64,000 bases of DNA from Aradus depressus (Eukaryota > Arthropoda > Insecta > Hemiptera > Aradidae). Below, in pieces: positions 1 to 9,271 of this stretch. Position numbers and translations under genes: made by a program. The DNA lies in NCBI GenBank assembly GCA_963662175.1, contig OY759222.1, positions 14,394,222-14,458,221 of the forward strand, given 5' to 3'. Under the pieces are notes generated by a model. It had not been told where the DNA came from, did no database searches, and saw nothing but the letters and a program-made list of their open reading frames with translations. Every line of letters begins with the position of its first letter. Within the stretch, counting starts at the first letter, position 1.

Positions 1-119
1 TATAATATGTCAGATAATAGTAAGTAATACACATCCTGAATAGGTTTTAATAAAAAAAAAAAATGAACAAAATGATAAATTATCAAATGTTTTTGACCAA
101 GTTAAAAAACGGGACGCTA

Positions 120-262
120 GTGGAGGAAGGTTAAGGACAACACCTATCGATTTTCAGCCAAATTGACAAAAGGACCTCGATTCAAAACCTTAATAACAGT
201 CGATGTAATGAATTTATCGATACAAAATTTAGTATGGAGATTTAGGAGCCCCTGTAAATGTT
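120..262. repeat. DR1 dispersed repeat fragment
   Basis: Fragment of a repeat seen more than 20 times in the window. It has the phrases typical of the family: a 'gattttcagccaaattgac' block, then 'gatgtaatgaatttatcga', then 'aaatttagtatggagatt'. No reading frame. The following stretch to 770 is low complexity, including a run of about 20 C near 500, and I recognise no gene in it. Confidence 0.45.
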
Positions 263-914
263 AACTGTCGTTTATTTTTAATGATAAAGAATAAAAAGAA
301 AAAATATATACCTTTTCTTCTATCTCCCCCTGCCTCACTGGCATTTTTATGGCTTCCACCCTCTTCCATTTCCGTTGCCCATTTCTGTTTGAGGTGAGGT
401 ACTCAGAGATGCAGTTGTGAAGGGAGGTCTCCGCCCTCAACGTGACAGAAGTAAGGAGATCAAGGTGGCCCCGATAAGATCGCCCCCAACTCATTCCCCC
501 CCCCCCCCCCCCCCCCCTCCTATCACGAAGACATTCCACTCCACACCGATAACACTTCCCCCTCCTTGTAGAACACTTTCCTTCCGTACTGATAAACTGT
601 TTGTGTTTTGCTGTATCCATGTTCTTATACAAACACAAAATCAATTCTTAGCATTTTCTTTAATATTATACTGAAAAGAAAATATCTCGTCCTTATACGC
701 AGACGCAGTATATTTTTTTTCTTAATTTTTTATATCTATCTTATATGTAGATATATATACAGTATATATACAGTAGACTCTTCCTTATCCGGATAACAGA
801 AAACGCCGAAAAACGGAAATTATCAATTAATGAGAAAAAATATATCAATTAAAGCATTAAAAAAAGTGTTTTTAGATGAGCTAAGGAATAAAACAGGTAT
901 GTATTTCACAGGTA

Positions 915-1050
915 GGATCCCCATTCATGCTTTGATTCAATTAAATGGCTTTTTCTTATAAAATGACATCACTTCTAGGGCAGTCTAGGTTGCGTTGCTG
1001 CACCAACCACATCCATACTGCCTCGTCAAGTTCCTCTAATTTTGGTTTCT
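915..1050 (-). pseudogene. pogo-type transposase N-terminal HTH remnant
   Basis: Minus-strand translation gives KPKLEELDEAVWMWLVQQRN followed by LDCPRSDVIL, a stop, then EKAI. This matches the pattern of the CENP-B/pogo DNA-binding helix-turn-helix (LDEALxxWFxxxRxxxxPVSGxxIxxKA). In-frame stops interrupt it and the DDE catalytic part is absent. It lies inside TA-flanked terminal inverted repeats of pogo type, which supports the assignment. It is a dead fragment. Its boundaries are only those of the recognisable similarity. Confidence 0.62.
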
Positions 1051-1295
1051 AACGAAAAAATCGATCCAACGATTCGTTTCACTTTGAGAATCAAATGAAA
1101 ACTGAGAAAAAGAGAACTGGTGTAAAGAAAAAATAAATAGGAGAGGGTTTCTGTGGAAAAAAATTAAATTTTGACTTTACTAGTTAAGTGTTCATTTCCC
1201 GATAAGACGATATTGTTATGAAACGGACGGGACGGTAACTTTGTTTTTCTATTCTAGGAAACATTTTTTATAAATGTTTGATTTTCAACTATATA

Positions 1296-1642
1296 GGTTA
1301 GGTTAGGTTTTATGACTCATGCCCAGGCTTTAACAACGAGGTCATATCGCCTACTACCAGAGCGCTCTTTCGTCACTCTGGTGGACATGAGCCCGACTCT
1401 ACTGTGGGAGTCCTAAATTTTACCTACCCTAAATTTTTTATTCATCTAGGGTAGGGGTCTTTAACGAGTACCTGACATCGTACAGGCTCGGGACCATCGC
1501 TTAACGTCCCATCCGAAGGACGGCGTGCTTAAGTTTATTTTACCTCCCAGATAAAATAAACTAAGGGCCTCGGTCGGGTTACGAACCCACGACCTTGAGC
1601 TCAGAAGTCAAGCACGCATACCACTGAGCTACCGGCGCCCTC
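1296..1642 (-). mobile_element. tRNA-derived SINE (family S1), full length
   Basis: Near-complete S1 copy. On the minus strand it begins gagggcgccggtagctcagt, an A-box-like segment, and contains a B-box-like ggttcgtaaccc. It then has a roughly 250-bp body and a tail of two to three aaccta units. It is bounded by a perfect 12-bp target duplication ttcaactatata (1284-1295 and 1643-1654). This shows retrotransposition into the pogo-like element. It has no protein-coding capacity; mobilisation by a LINE is assumed. Confidence 0.92.
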
Positions 1643-1942
1643 TTCAACTATATATTTATTATAATTTATTTATAGGATATTAGTGAAGTAATAAAATATT
1701 GTATTAGCGTTCCCGTCATTATAAATACAATGTACATATGTATGTACAATAAAAATACATAGAAGATTCGTGAGTGATGAATTATTATGTGCTCGTAAAT
1801 ACACGTGGTTCATATAATTGATAATCTAATAATTGAATGTTAATTAGATAAAAAAAATTTGATATTATTTCGCGAGCGCCGGATAAGGGAGCGCGCGGGT
1901 TAACGGAACACCGGATAAGGGAGAGTCTACTGTATATGAATA

Positions 1943-2261
1943 TTGTATTGAGAAGGCTTCGGCATGAGGGGAGGGGAGAAAGCTGTGGTCTAGCTCCAGG
2001 TGTTGACGTCTAATAATGAGTCAAGGAGACCTTGAAGCAAAGTAGAAATAGAAGTAGTGAAGGTAGAACGTCCATGTACAGGAGGATTCGGAAAAAGAAG
2101 AAGAGGGCAGCCCAGGCAAGTCAAGTAAAAACATGCTTCTATAATATAATATAAAAATATAACAATGTTACAATACCATATCAAAATATATACAATTAAT
2201 AATATTAAAAAAATGTTTCAGTTATAACTAACAATTTTAAAAGTACCCATAATATATCCTT
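1943..2261. other. No gene recognised
   Basis: Short open frames exist here but none resembles a known protein. A purine-rich stretch near 2085-2110 is the only compositional feature. Confidence 0.4.
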
Positions 2262-2893
2262 TACAATATATCTGGGGTCACAGGAAATAAATTGGTAAGT
2301 CTAAATTCGTAACTTTTCAAGGCAGCACTTTTTTATTTTTGCATTAATCGTGTAAATCCAGTTTTTGGAATAAATAAATTATGATTGCATCATTATTAAT
2401 CATATATCTTCTAAATCTATAGGAGTGAATGAAAATGAATATTGTTAATCCTTTCTTGGATTTTCCCTTAGTTATCTAATCATTCCCCATCACTTACCTA
2501 ATTATTGTCTACACTTACCTAATTTTTATACACACTTACTTAATTATTAACCATACTTTTTGAAATACTCGTGAATGATGCCTCTCTAAAGTAGATTTGA
2601 GCAAAAACGCCCTCTTCACTTGGAATAGTCTGCCATAATGAATAAATATTTAAATGCAGTTATCTCGTGAATGATTCCTCAAAGAAGTAGATTAAGTTGA
2701 TTTAACCGAGAACATACACAATTTTACGAGATAGCAAGAAACCCACATCTTTATAATTCCGAAAGTATTAGAGTCCTGAGCTCCCAACTTCTTCACAGTG
2801 CGCATGGCTTGGGAGATCATCACAGTACACTTAACTCATTTTGGCCATTTTACGACTTAACAACTTATTCCCTGTGACCATAAATATATGATT
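2262..2893. mobile_element. TIR element W, copy 1 (non-autonomous DNA transposon)
   Basis: The ends carry ggtcacagg-aataa and its inverse ttattccctgtgacc, and the inverted repeat extends about 25 bp. The interior is about 85-90 % alike by eye to 30345-30954. Both copies share the flanking ataaatatatgat, so that belongs to the element rather than to the target site. No transposase is encoded. The superfamily cannot be assigned because no clear target duplication is visible. Confidence 0.75.
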
Positions 2894-3402
2894 GGAACTT
2901 CGTGGGTGCTCTATCTCAAAAGCTATTGTAATGAACTCAAAATTTGAAATGAAGAGGTCACATGTACCACCTTAGATCTCATTGGATTTTGAAAATAAAT
3001 ATGAATAATCCTGTGTACTTCGTAATCATTTGTGATACCAAATTATGATCAGTGCGACATGGGAAGGAAAGATCAAAATCGGTTCAACTTGGTTGGAGTT
3101 TCATTCTTGACAGCGCTTTTCGATGGAAAATATTTCCCAGAGGCAGCAACAACACGCGATTGAGGTAATGGGATTGGCTAAGCTACAGGACATTACATTC
3201 GAAATTGCGCACGCAAGTTGTGTTTTCCATTGTGGATGTGTATTAGGTTTGAGCCAGACAGACAAATAGTTTCTGAATCAAACTGACCGAATCAAACTGT
3301 CGGGATTCATTGATCAATTTATCGTATTGATTTATCAGCCTTAGATTACACAACACCTCCGTTCTAGCTCTCTCCTCATTTCATTCACATGCTCTCATGT
3401 AC
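2894..3402. other. No gene recognised
   Basis: AT-rich sequence without an open frame that I recognise. It ends in an (AAT)n microsatellite. Confidence 0.4.
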
Positions 3403-3640
3403 CATAATAATAATAATAATAATGATAATAATAATTTACGTTAAGCCGTAACAAGGAAATAAGATGGGTTATGAAAATGTTTAGATTAAGATAGCTTATA
3501 AATTAGGTACACAATCAGATATTAACTCTTAGGGACCTGAACACATGTGATTAGTAATAAGAATACTGAATTGAAATAAATACTAGAAAATAAATAAGTA
3601 GGTACAAAAATAATAATACTAATAAATTCAGTAGATACAG
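3403..3640 (-). mobile_element. LINE-like 3' end with (ATT)n tail
   Basis: Read on the minus strand this ends in an ATT repeat. It shares the phrase cctaatttataagctatctt with 42927-43120, which also ends in ATT repeats. A third ATT-tailed sequence at about 16200 follows recognisable LINE coding sequence, so a truncated non-LTR 3' end is the best guess. No coding part is present here. Confidence 0.35.
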
Positions 3641-3910
3641 AGGGCGCCGGTAGCTCAGCGGTAGCGAACTTGCTTTCTAAGCTCAGAGTCAGAAATTAGT
3701 TAGAAACCCAGCCTAAGCCCTTAGGTTTATTATCTAAGAGTTGAAAAATCCTTGAGCACGCCGTCTTTCGGATAGGACGTTAAGCGATGGGTACGATGTC
3801 AGGTTCTCTCACAGAGTCGGGCTCATGTCCTTTAGACCGACGAAGGAGTGTGGGGTAGGCGATATGACCTCGTAATTAAAGCCCGGGCATGAGTCACAAT
3901 AACTAACTAT
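3641..3910 (+). mobile_element. SINE S1 copy, diverged, with target duplication
   Basis: Has the tRNA-like head (gggcgccggtagctcagcgg), the body and the tail cacaataactaacta. It is bounded by the 11-bp direct repeat agtagatacag at 3630-3640 and 3911-3921. The head B box is altered (gttagaaacccag). The tail differs from the CCTAA type, suggesting an older or separate subfamily. Confidence 0.85.
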
Positions 3911-3964
3911 AGTAGATACAGTTTTTAATTTAATTTAAATTATGATAACTATATTTTTATAATT

Positions 3965-4070
3965 CTTCCAGATGTGTCTAATATTACGGGACGTTCTCAC
4001 ATCCCTCTTTCTCAGCTCATAATGTGCGAAATATTGAAAAGAAAGAAAAAAGGAAAGAAATAATAATAGC
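3965..4070 (-). repeat. Hammerhead-like repeat end, degenerate
   Basis: The minus strand matches 43795-43885: a cgcacatt block, a GA-rich core, then a short hairpin gggatgtgagaacgtccc followed by gtaata. The core is too degraded to be active. It is likely the end of a Penelope-like or related retroelement. Confidence 0.3.
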
Positions 4071-4122
4071 AATACGAATAAAAAATAATAATAGTACAAT
4101 AATTATGATACATAAAAAATAG

Positions 4123-4280
4123 GGGGCGCCCGCAGCGCAGAGGAAGCGTGCTGTCTGAGCTTAAGATAACAAATCGCCGAGGGAGTTAGAATTTATACCT
4201 GGTGTCTGAAAAAAACCTAGAGCTCGCCGTCCTTCGGAAAGGTCGTTAAACGATGGTCCCGTGCATGTACGATGTCAGGC
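4123..4280 (+). mobile_element. SINE S1, degraded 5' part
   Basis: gggggcgcccgcagcgcaga corresponds to the S1 head. The cgccgtccttcgga body block and gtacgatgtcagg follow. The copy stops at the gatgtcagg block, with no tail and no target duplication visible. Confidence 0.6.
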
Positions 4281-4682
4281 AACATCGTATCTAGCCACTC
4301 AACAACCGCCGCCCCTCGTCAATCTTGCTGGACTGGATGGAAAGTGCACTAGTTTTGGAAAGCCGGGCTATCATTGCAGTCCAGGAAAGCTGCAACATTC
4401 CTTCTGTGCCAATACAGTCCTTAGAATGGACCCAGTTTCAGCTTTAATGGACAAACATTGACTTTATTGTAAATTATAGCACGCTAAAGTGTGTTTAATG
4501 AGTTGAGTCTCACGGTCTTCACGGCAGAGGCATCAAGGATGTGAAAGTTGTCGGATGTGGATGACGGCTTACATTGAAACCATTGTTTTCTTCTGTCCAT
4601 CATAAGATGACCCTTTGTAGAATAGACCCGAGGGGGCGGAGAAAAATCTCAGTTAGTCAAAGGTGAGGAAGGTCCTAGGTCT

Positions 4683-4828
4683 TATCGGACATAAGTCCCA
4701 CTCTATTGGGAGTGTCCTAGTCATTATCTAGAATAGGGAACCTGATATCGCACAGACTTGGGATCATCGGTTAACGTTCTATCCGAAGGACGGCGTGCTC
4801 AAGGTTTTTCAACCTCCAGATAAAAATG
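4683..4828 (-). mobile_element. SINE S1 fragment
   Basis: The minus strand carries the S1 body blocks (cgccgtccttcggat, gatgtcagg-like, and ggactcccaatagagt-like). It is truncated at both ends. Confidence 0.55.
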
Positions 4829-5029
4829 TATTAATGATTATTAGATTAATGCTAACGAAACTGAGATAAGGTAGAGAATCTTTGCGGCAAACAAGTGCTA
4901 CCTTGATCTTAGCAAGCAGGGACACGATAGTTAGCAGACGGCACCTTTGATCGGTTAGCATCCTCCCAACATCCGGATAAGTGACTCTCTCATCAACTAT
5001 CCAACTATTGTGATGCGGACCACACATAC

Positions 5030-5072
5030 CTACTATACACAGAACCACTATTGTGTAGCTAATGGCAGTCAT
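5030..5072 (-). other. Candidate first coding exon of a secreted-protein gene
   Basis: On the minus strand an ATG at 5072 opens the peptide MTAISYTIVVLCIV, a hydrophobic start like a signal peptide. It runs straight into TAG|GTATGTG, a good splice-donor match at 5030/5029. A TATA-like ttttatag lies about 220 bases upstream (5287-5293), with no good initiator motif at the usual distance. A minus-strand AATAAA near 4463 could be a 3' end, but I cannot define a second exon with confidence. Entirely inferential: a 14-residue match of this sort occurs by chance. Confidence 0.18.
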
Positions 5073-5329
5073 TGTCAGATCCTCAGACCCTGATAAGCTA
5101 TTCTTCTCAGACACTTTCTTACACACTTCTCCGTCTCATTAAGTTCAATTCTGAACACCTTTTATCATCTTAGCTGCAGTTGGTTGATTCGCGATAACTA
5201 GATGATAGTTCTCATATCTAAAAATCGTTCTGGAATCCCCTTTCGACTGGAGTTATTGGGTTGGCATATCAGAGTGAAATTGAGCACTATAAAACCATTC
5301 AACGGAGCCTCTAAGAACACTGTAAAAAT

Positions 5330-5490
5330 AGTCGGTGAATCACCGGCAATGTAATTCCCTAGAACGAATTAATCAACTAAGTTTTCGCGCTCCCTCCATA
5401 ACTAATCGATAGTTTGGGCTGAAGTTTATTAGTTGACTTACAAAGGGAGTTCTCAATCTTCATACTAAATTTGTGTCGATACACTCATTA
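5330..5490. repeat. DR1 dispersed repeat fragment
   Basis: Contains the DR1 blocks cggtgaatcaccggcaatgt, agaacgaattaatcaacta and tcgatacactcattacatcg. No coding potential. Confidence 0.6.
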
Positions 5491-5639
5491 CATCGGCAGG
5501 TATGACGCTTTGATCTCTCTCCTCTGATTCACCTCCCCCCTTTCTCGAATAAGCTGAGAATTTACATCTATCCTCTCTATGAGGTGTTGGATTCACTCAT
5601 AAATCGTATTGAAATATTTATTACTTCAACAGTAGAGTC

Positions 5640-5737
5640 GGGCTCAACGAAAGAACGTGGTCATATCACTTACTACCAGAGCCCTGTTCGTCACTCAGGT
5701 GAACATGAGCCCGACTCTATCATGGGAGGAATTTTTT
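5640..5737 (-). mobile_element. SINE S1 fragment
   Basis: The minus strand shows the tail-side S1 blocks: the ccagag/ctctgg hairpin region and the tagagtcgggctcatgt block. The fragment is rearranged and short. Confidence 0.5.
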
Positions 5738-5867
5738 TCTATCTAGGTTAAGTTACATAGAAGACTGTTAAATACATGTTTCCCGTGACTCCTACGAAAG
5801 AGAGTTGGAGCACATCACACACCTCGCCGTCGATAATGGTTAAACAACCGACCTGGTAGACCATATA

Positions 5868-6461
5868 TTGAAGAGAAAGACGGAGGAGAAAATGCTTACT
5901 TCAGTGTACGGAGGATGTAACCAAACTAAAGAAAGGGATGACGGGGGTGGCTGGTGTGTTCTGCCGTACCTCTCCAGACTCTCAGAGAAATTATCTCGGA
6001 TAATAAATAGAGATGATGTGAATGTGGGTTTCAAAAGTAGGACTTCCCTTACGGGGATGCTCTCAAAAACCAAAGATCGTGATGACCTCCCTGACAAATC
6101 CGGCGTGTATAGGATTAATTGTAAATATTGTGATTGTATTTATATTGGGCAGACAGGCCGGAAGCTGAGGACTAGAGTGAGGGAACATTTGAGGAGGGGC
6201 CACTCTGAATTTTTCCAACACTTCCAAAACACAGGACATGAGGCCGGTTCAGTCTCGTTACTGCATCATATCCAAAAAATTAAAAAGGTGGAGAGTATAG
6301 AAATTAAATTGGAAGGGAGGAAGAGAGAGTCGCCCCTCCTCAACTCTAGAGAGGGGATGGGAGGTTTCTCCAGTCTCATGTACACCGTTCTCCCAGTTGT
6401 GACTCAGATGGTGGACAGGAATAACTCGTCCGTCTCCATCCGTGATATTTTAAATTGTTGA
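5868..6461 (+). CDS. Penelope-like GIY-YIG endonuclease domain (partial ORF, 197 aa)
   Basis: This 197-residue open frame is the C-terminal endonuclease part of a Penelope-like element polyprotein. Residues 31-75 form the RT-to-endonuclease linker typical of the family (LPYLSRLSEKLSRI, then VGFKSRTSL). The nuclease core follows, with GVY at 79-81, a C-x2-C pair at 85/88, YIGQTGR at 92-98, conserved-looking arginines at 101-105 and His107, and a late RESPLLNSREG segment near 157-163. GIY-YIG enzymes nick DNA to prime target-site reverse transcription. The RT is absent and the Met at residue 1 is only the first Met in an open frame, so this is a 5'-truncated copy. The frame is nonetheless uninterrupted through the whole domain, which suggests modest age. 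Its 3' flank is broken by a SINE. Confidence 0.85.
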   Translation: MKRKTEEKMLTSVYGGCNQTKERDDGGGWCVLPYLSRLSEKLSRIINRDDVNVGFKSRTSLTGMLSKTKDRDDLPDKSGVYRINCKYCDCIYIGQTGRKLRTRVREHLRRGHSEFFQHFQNTGHEAGSVSLLHHIQKIKKVESIEIKLEGRKRESPLLNSREGMGGFSSLMYTVLPVVTQMVDRNNSSVSIRDILNC

Positions 6462-6591
6462 AGTTTTAGATTATTTTATTTATTTATTTTTATTATAAAA
6501 TTATTTAGTTTTCATTCAAAACAATTTTTAATTTTTTTCACATATGGTTATTTCAAATTTTTTAACTTTTTACAATTTATATATTTATCTT

Positions 6592-7174
6592 GAGGGCGCC
6601 GGTAGCTCAGTGGTATGCGTGCTTGACTTCTGAGCTCAAGAACGTGGGTTCGTAACCCGACCGAGGTCCTTAGTTTATTTTATCTGGGAGGTAAAATAAA
6701 CTTAAGCACGCCGTCCTTCGGATGGGACGTTAAGCGATGGTCCCGAGCCTGTACGATGTCAGGTACTCGTTAAAGACCCCTACCCTAGTTGAATAAAATT
6801 TAGGGTAGGCAAAATTTAGGACTCCCATAGTAGAGTCGGGCTCATGTCCACCAGAGTGACGAAAGAGCGCTCTGGTAGTAGGCGATATGACCTCGTAGTT
6901 TTTTTTTTTTTTTTTTTTTTTTTTTCTTTTGGCTTTATGTACGGTGCATATTAGCCATGTCAATGTGTTATATAGAATTATTTAAGACATCCATGGCCCC
7001 GGGAGGGAGTTCTATCTATGAAATAAAACTCACTCCCGGACGGGATTCGAACCCGCAAACCATGATGAGACCATGCGACCAAAGCCCTACGCTCTAGCCC
7101 GCACGGCCACCATGGCTCCCCGACCTCGTAGTTAAAGCCCGGGCATGAGTCATAAAACCTAACCTAACCTATCC
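6592..7174 (+). mobile_element. SINE S1, full length, interrupted by SINE S2
   Basis: Complete S1 copy from gagggcgccggtagctcagt to a tail of three to four cctaa units. It is bounded by the perfect 12-bp target duplication tatatttatctt (6580-6591 and 7175-7186). Its body is interrupted between gacctcgtag and gttaaagcccggg by a second SINE (6899-7121). Removing that insert restores a standard S1 body. Confidence 0.93.
6899..7121 (-). mobile_element. Second tRNA-derived SINE (family S2) with poly(A) tail
   Basis: Inserted in S1 with the 10-bp target duplication gacctcgtag (6889-6898 and 7122-7131). On the minus strand the head reads ggtggccgtgcgggctagag. It has a long variable region and the B box gggttcgaatcccgtcc, which resembles a class II (Leu/Ser-type) tRNA. 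The body ends in a run of about 25 A. A second copy lies at 54441-54588. The family differs from S1 in head, body and tail type. Confidence 0.88.
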
Positions 7175-7230
7175 TATATTTATCTTTGTTGCCTTTATAT
7201 TATATTAAGGCTGGTTTTTTTTGTAGACTG

Positions 7231-7267
7231 CCTAATGATGAGGGAAACCTCGAAAGCCGGCTAGCTA
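7231..7267 (+). ncRNA. Hammerhead-ribozyme-like motif in Penelope-like 3' end
   Basis: cctaatgat, then the hairpin gagg-gaaa-cctc, then gaaa, then a 3-bp helix agc-cggcta-gct and a. The order matches a minimal type I hammerhead: core, stem II, GAAA, short stem III, cleavage base. The core reads CUAAUGAU rather than CUGAUGA, so activity is doubtful. The position directly after a Penelope-type endonuclease frame supports the identification. Confidence 0.42.
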
Positions 7268-7336
7268 CTTCCAATAAAAATCTGTGAGAGGTCATACTAC
7301 ATTTTATTTGACAACCTGTGAAACTGTTAAATACTT

Positions 7337-7480
7337 TTAACGAGTATCTGACATCGCTCGGGACCATCGCTTAACGTCTCATTCGAAGGTAGGCGTGTTC
7401 AAGGTTTTTTACTTCCCAGGAAAGGGCCTCGGCCTGGTTTCGAACCCGCGATCGCTAAGGGCAATCACGCTACCTCTGAC
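7337..7480 (-). mobile_element. SINE S1 fragment
   Basis: Minus-strand S1 with the B-box region (gggttcgaaaccaggccg in sense) and the body up to the gagtatctgacatcg block. The extreme head and the tail are missing. Confidence 0.6.
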
Positions 7481-7961
7481 TTCTATCACTATTATATATT
7501 ATATATACCGGAGTATAAGAATATAGAGAGGTACTTTTTTTAACCCGTTCCAAAGAACATTGGTATCTTTCCCGAAAAGGTTCCGAACATGAAACATCCA
7601 AAACCAGTCCAATTTGTTAGAAAAACATTTTTAGAAATTGAAAGAAAAAAAAACATCAATGTCATAACTTTTTATTAGTTTTTTTTTTATTTCTTTGTTT
7701 TTTTATTATTCTCAATATGGGTTTTCTCCGACTAAGGCAATGAAGAGGGAGTCTACAGGAATTTTAACGATTAGTTATCGAGTCTTGAAATATGTGATAC
7801 TCACCTGTAAGGAGGAGATGTTTTTTTTATTGGATGGTGGACAGGTCTTGTTCTACGTGAACTGAAAGGTAATCTTGAAGGTAGTGTCTTCCAGGCGTCT
7901 TTCTCGCTGAAGAAACTGACAAAGTGGGGTTTCTGCATTCTGCTTCTATAGCAGCTATATC

Positions 7962-8136
7962 ACATAAAAGTGTTCTTTCTTAAATAGAAGTGAGTTTTAT
8001 GCACATGAAAGTGTTCTTTCTTATGTAGAAGTGAGTTTTATACACATAAAAGTGTTCTTTCTTAAATAGAAGTGAGTTTTGTACAGATAAAAGTGTTCTT
8101 TCTTAAATAGAAACGAGTTTTATACAAGTAAATAGA
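7962..8136. repeat. 41-bp tandem repeat, about four units
   Basis: The block agtgttctttcttaaataga recurs at exact 41-base spacing (7970, 8011, 8052 and 8093), with each unit ending in a gttttatacaca-like segment. Units differ by a few bases. The array is non-coding. Confidence 0.85.
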
Positions 8137-8379
8137 AGACATCCTCATAAGACAGTATGGCAACATGAAGATTCCGGGTTCGCCTAGTCGATTTGTGTTG
8201 CGACATTCCGTGAAGCGCGAAGATAGCTCGGGATCAAGCTGGGGCCTTGTCTGGCTGTACTACAGTGCTGAGGCCCTATGGAGGGAGGGCCCTTTTTTTT
8301 TGTTTTTCGGGTGGTTCAGATCCCTGTGGTCATACCACCCGTCCGCCGCGTAGAGGGGAAATAGGTCTCGAGGATGGTC

Positions 8380-8768
8380 GTGTTACAGCACCCAGCGGTC
8401 ATCCCCGGAACTAGGGAACTTCTTAAACTTCCGCCAGGAGGCGACGAATCGACTGAACTCTGAGTAATCTGTCTCTCTCATGAGCTTCTGAGGGTTCAGT
8501 CCCAGGTACGATCCTGTCCGGCATATCAACTCCACCCTAGGCCCGTCGTATAGCGGACATTCGAGAACTACGTTCTACAGTCTCAACGCCGCCGTAAGAG
8601 CAGTTCGGGCTGTCCTTTTTCTTGAAACACGTTGTAGGGCCTGACTTCTTTCATTTTTCTCTGTTAGGAGACAATGAGTCGACTGATTGGATAGACGGTC
8701 TCCGTCACCAGATGTCAGGTCGAGTTCCAGATACGATCCTATTCCGGGGTATCAGCTACACCCTAGGC
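8380..8768 (-). pseudogene. LINE reverse transcriptase C-terminal remnants
   Basis: Minus-strand translation of 8400-8620 gives SPNCSYGGVETV, then VLECPLYDGPRVELI and DYSEFSRFV. This is the cysteine/histidine tail found after the RT of many non-LTR retrotransposons (C-x-C-G, H, C-P-L-Y). A frameshift separates the two cysteine halves. A second partial copy of the same tail spans about 8680-8768 and is cut by a hAT element. Related sequence occurs at 41215-41385. The clade (R1-like or similar) is a guess. Confidence 0.58.
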
Positions 8769-9271
8769 CAGTGGTTCTCAACCTTTTCATACCCACGGAC
8801 CACTAGATTCCTTACCTGATCAATGGCGGACCAGCTATGGAATTCAGTCAAAGAGCAAAAACCCCAAAAGAGCAAAATATGACAAAAATATCCAAGAAAT
8901 GAGCATTAACCTTGAAACATTTATTATTTAATTACTATATTATAATTAATTATTGTTATATTTACACAAATTTTACCTTAATGACTCCCTTGATCTTGCA
9001 TTTCGTTACAAAGTTTTTCAATATTTGGCTGCCAAGAAGTCAAAGCCAATCTCAATGGAGCATTCAAATTTAATAATCGGTTGCGATGTTCGCAGACAGA
9101 CCGATTCCACAATAGCCGCGTACTAATTATTTTTGTTATTTATAAGACAAATCCCAATGCTTTCTTTTTTTAGACTTTTATTTTTTAGTTTTTTTATTAT
9201 TATGCCGAAAGGCTGATATATTTCGCGGACCACATGAAAACCTCCCGCGGACCACAGGTTGAAAATCACTG
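8769..9271. mobile_element. hAT-type non-autonomous element
   Basis: Starts cagtggttctcaacctttt and ends with the imperfect inverse aggttgaaaatcactg. It is flanked by the perfect 8-bp direct repeat ccctaggc (8761-8768 and 9272-9279), the target length typical of hAT. The interior is AT-rich with no transposase. It interrupts a LINE remnant and is therefore younger than that. Confidence 0.85.

Larger units (their letters stand above)
771..1932 (-). mobile_element. pogo/Tigger-like DNA transposon, degenerate, with SINE inserted
   Basis: The left end reads cagtagactcttccttatcc. The right end is its imperfect inverse, ending ggataagggagagtctactg. Both are flanked by TA, the target site of Tc1/mariner-pogo elements, and this terminal motif is typical of pogo/Tigger elements. 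Inside, on the minus strand, lies a relic of a CENP-B-like helix-turn-helix (915-1050). A SINE with its own target duplication sits at 1296-1642, so the pogo element is older. Without the SINE it is about 0.8 kb, shorter than an autonomous element, and it has no intact transposase. Confidence 0.75.
5825..7290 (+). mobile_element. Penelope-like element, 5'-truncated, split by SINEs
   Basis: The 3' part of a Penelope-like retroelement. It comprises the GIY-YIG endonuclease frame (5868-6461), a short 3' region, a SINE insertion (6592-7174), and then the resumed 3' end with a hammerhead-like motif (7231-7267) and ccaataaaaatctgtgagag. The reverse transcriptase normally upstream is missing. The 5' boundary is uncertain. 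Penelope-like elements are known to pair RT with GIY-YIG and to carry hammerhead motifs in their terminal repeats, so the combination fits. Confidence 0.78.

Noticed and set aside
490..520. Poly-C and poly-G runs (also 27519-27538, 27955-27966, 61503-61520) as functional sites
   Set aside because: Homopolymers are common in low-complexity DNA and prone to sequencing error. Only those at the element ends near 27.5 and 27.96 kb are noted.
4261..4461. 66-codon plus-strand frame with several cysteines as a secreted peptide
   Set aside because: It begins inside a SINE fragment and has no signal peptide or conserved cysteine pattern that I know.
7231..7267. Calling the motif an active hammerhead ribozyme
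   Set aside because: The core has CUAAUGAU in place of CUGAUGA. Without a consensus or assay, activity cannot be claimed.
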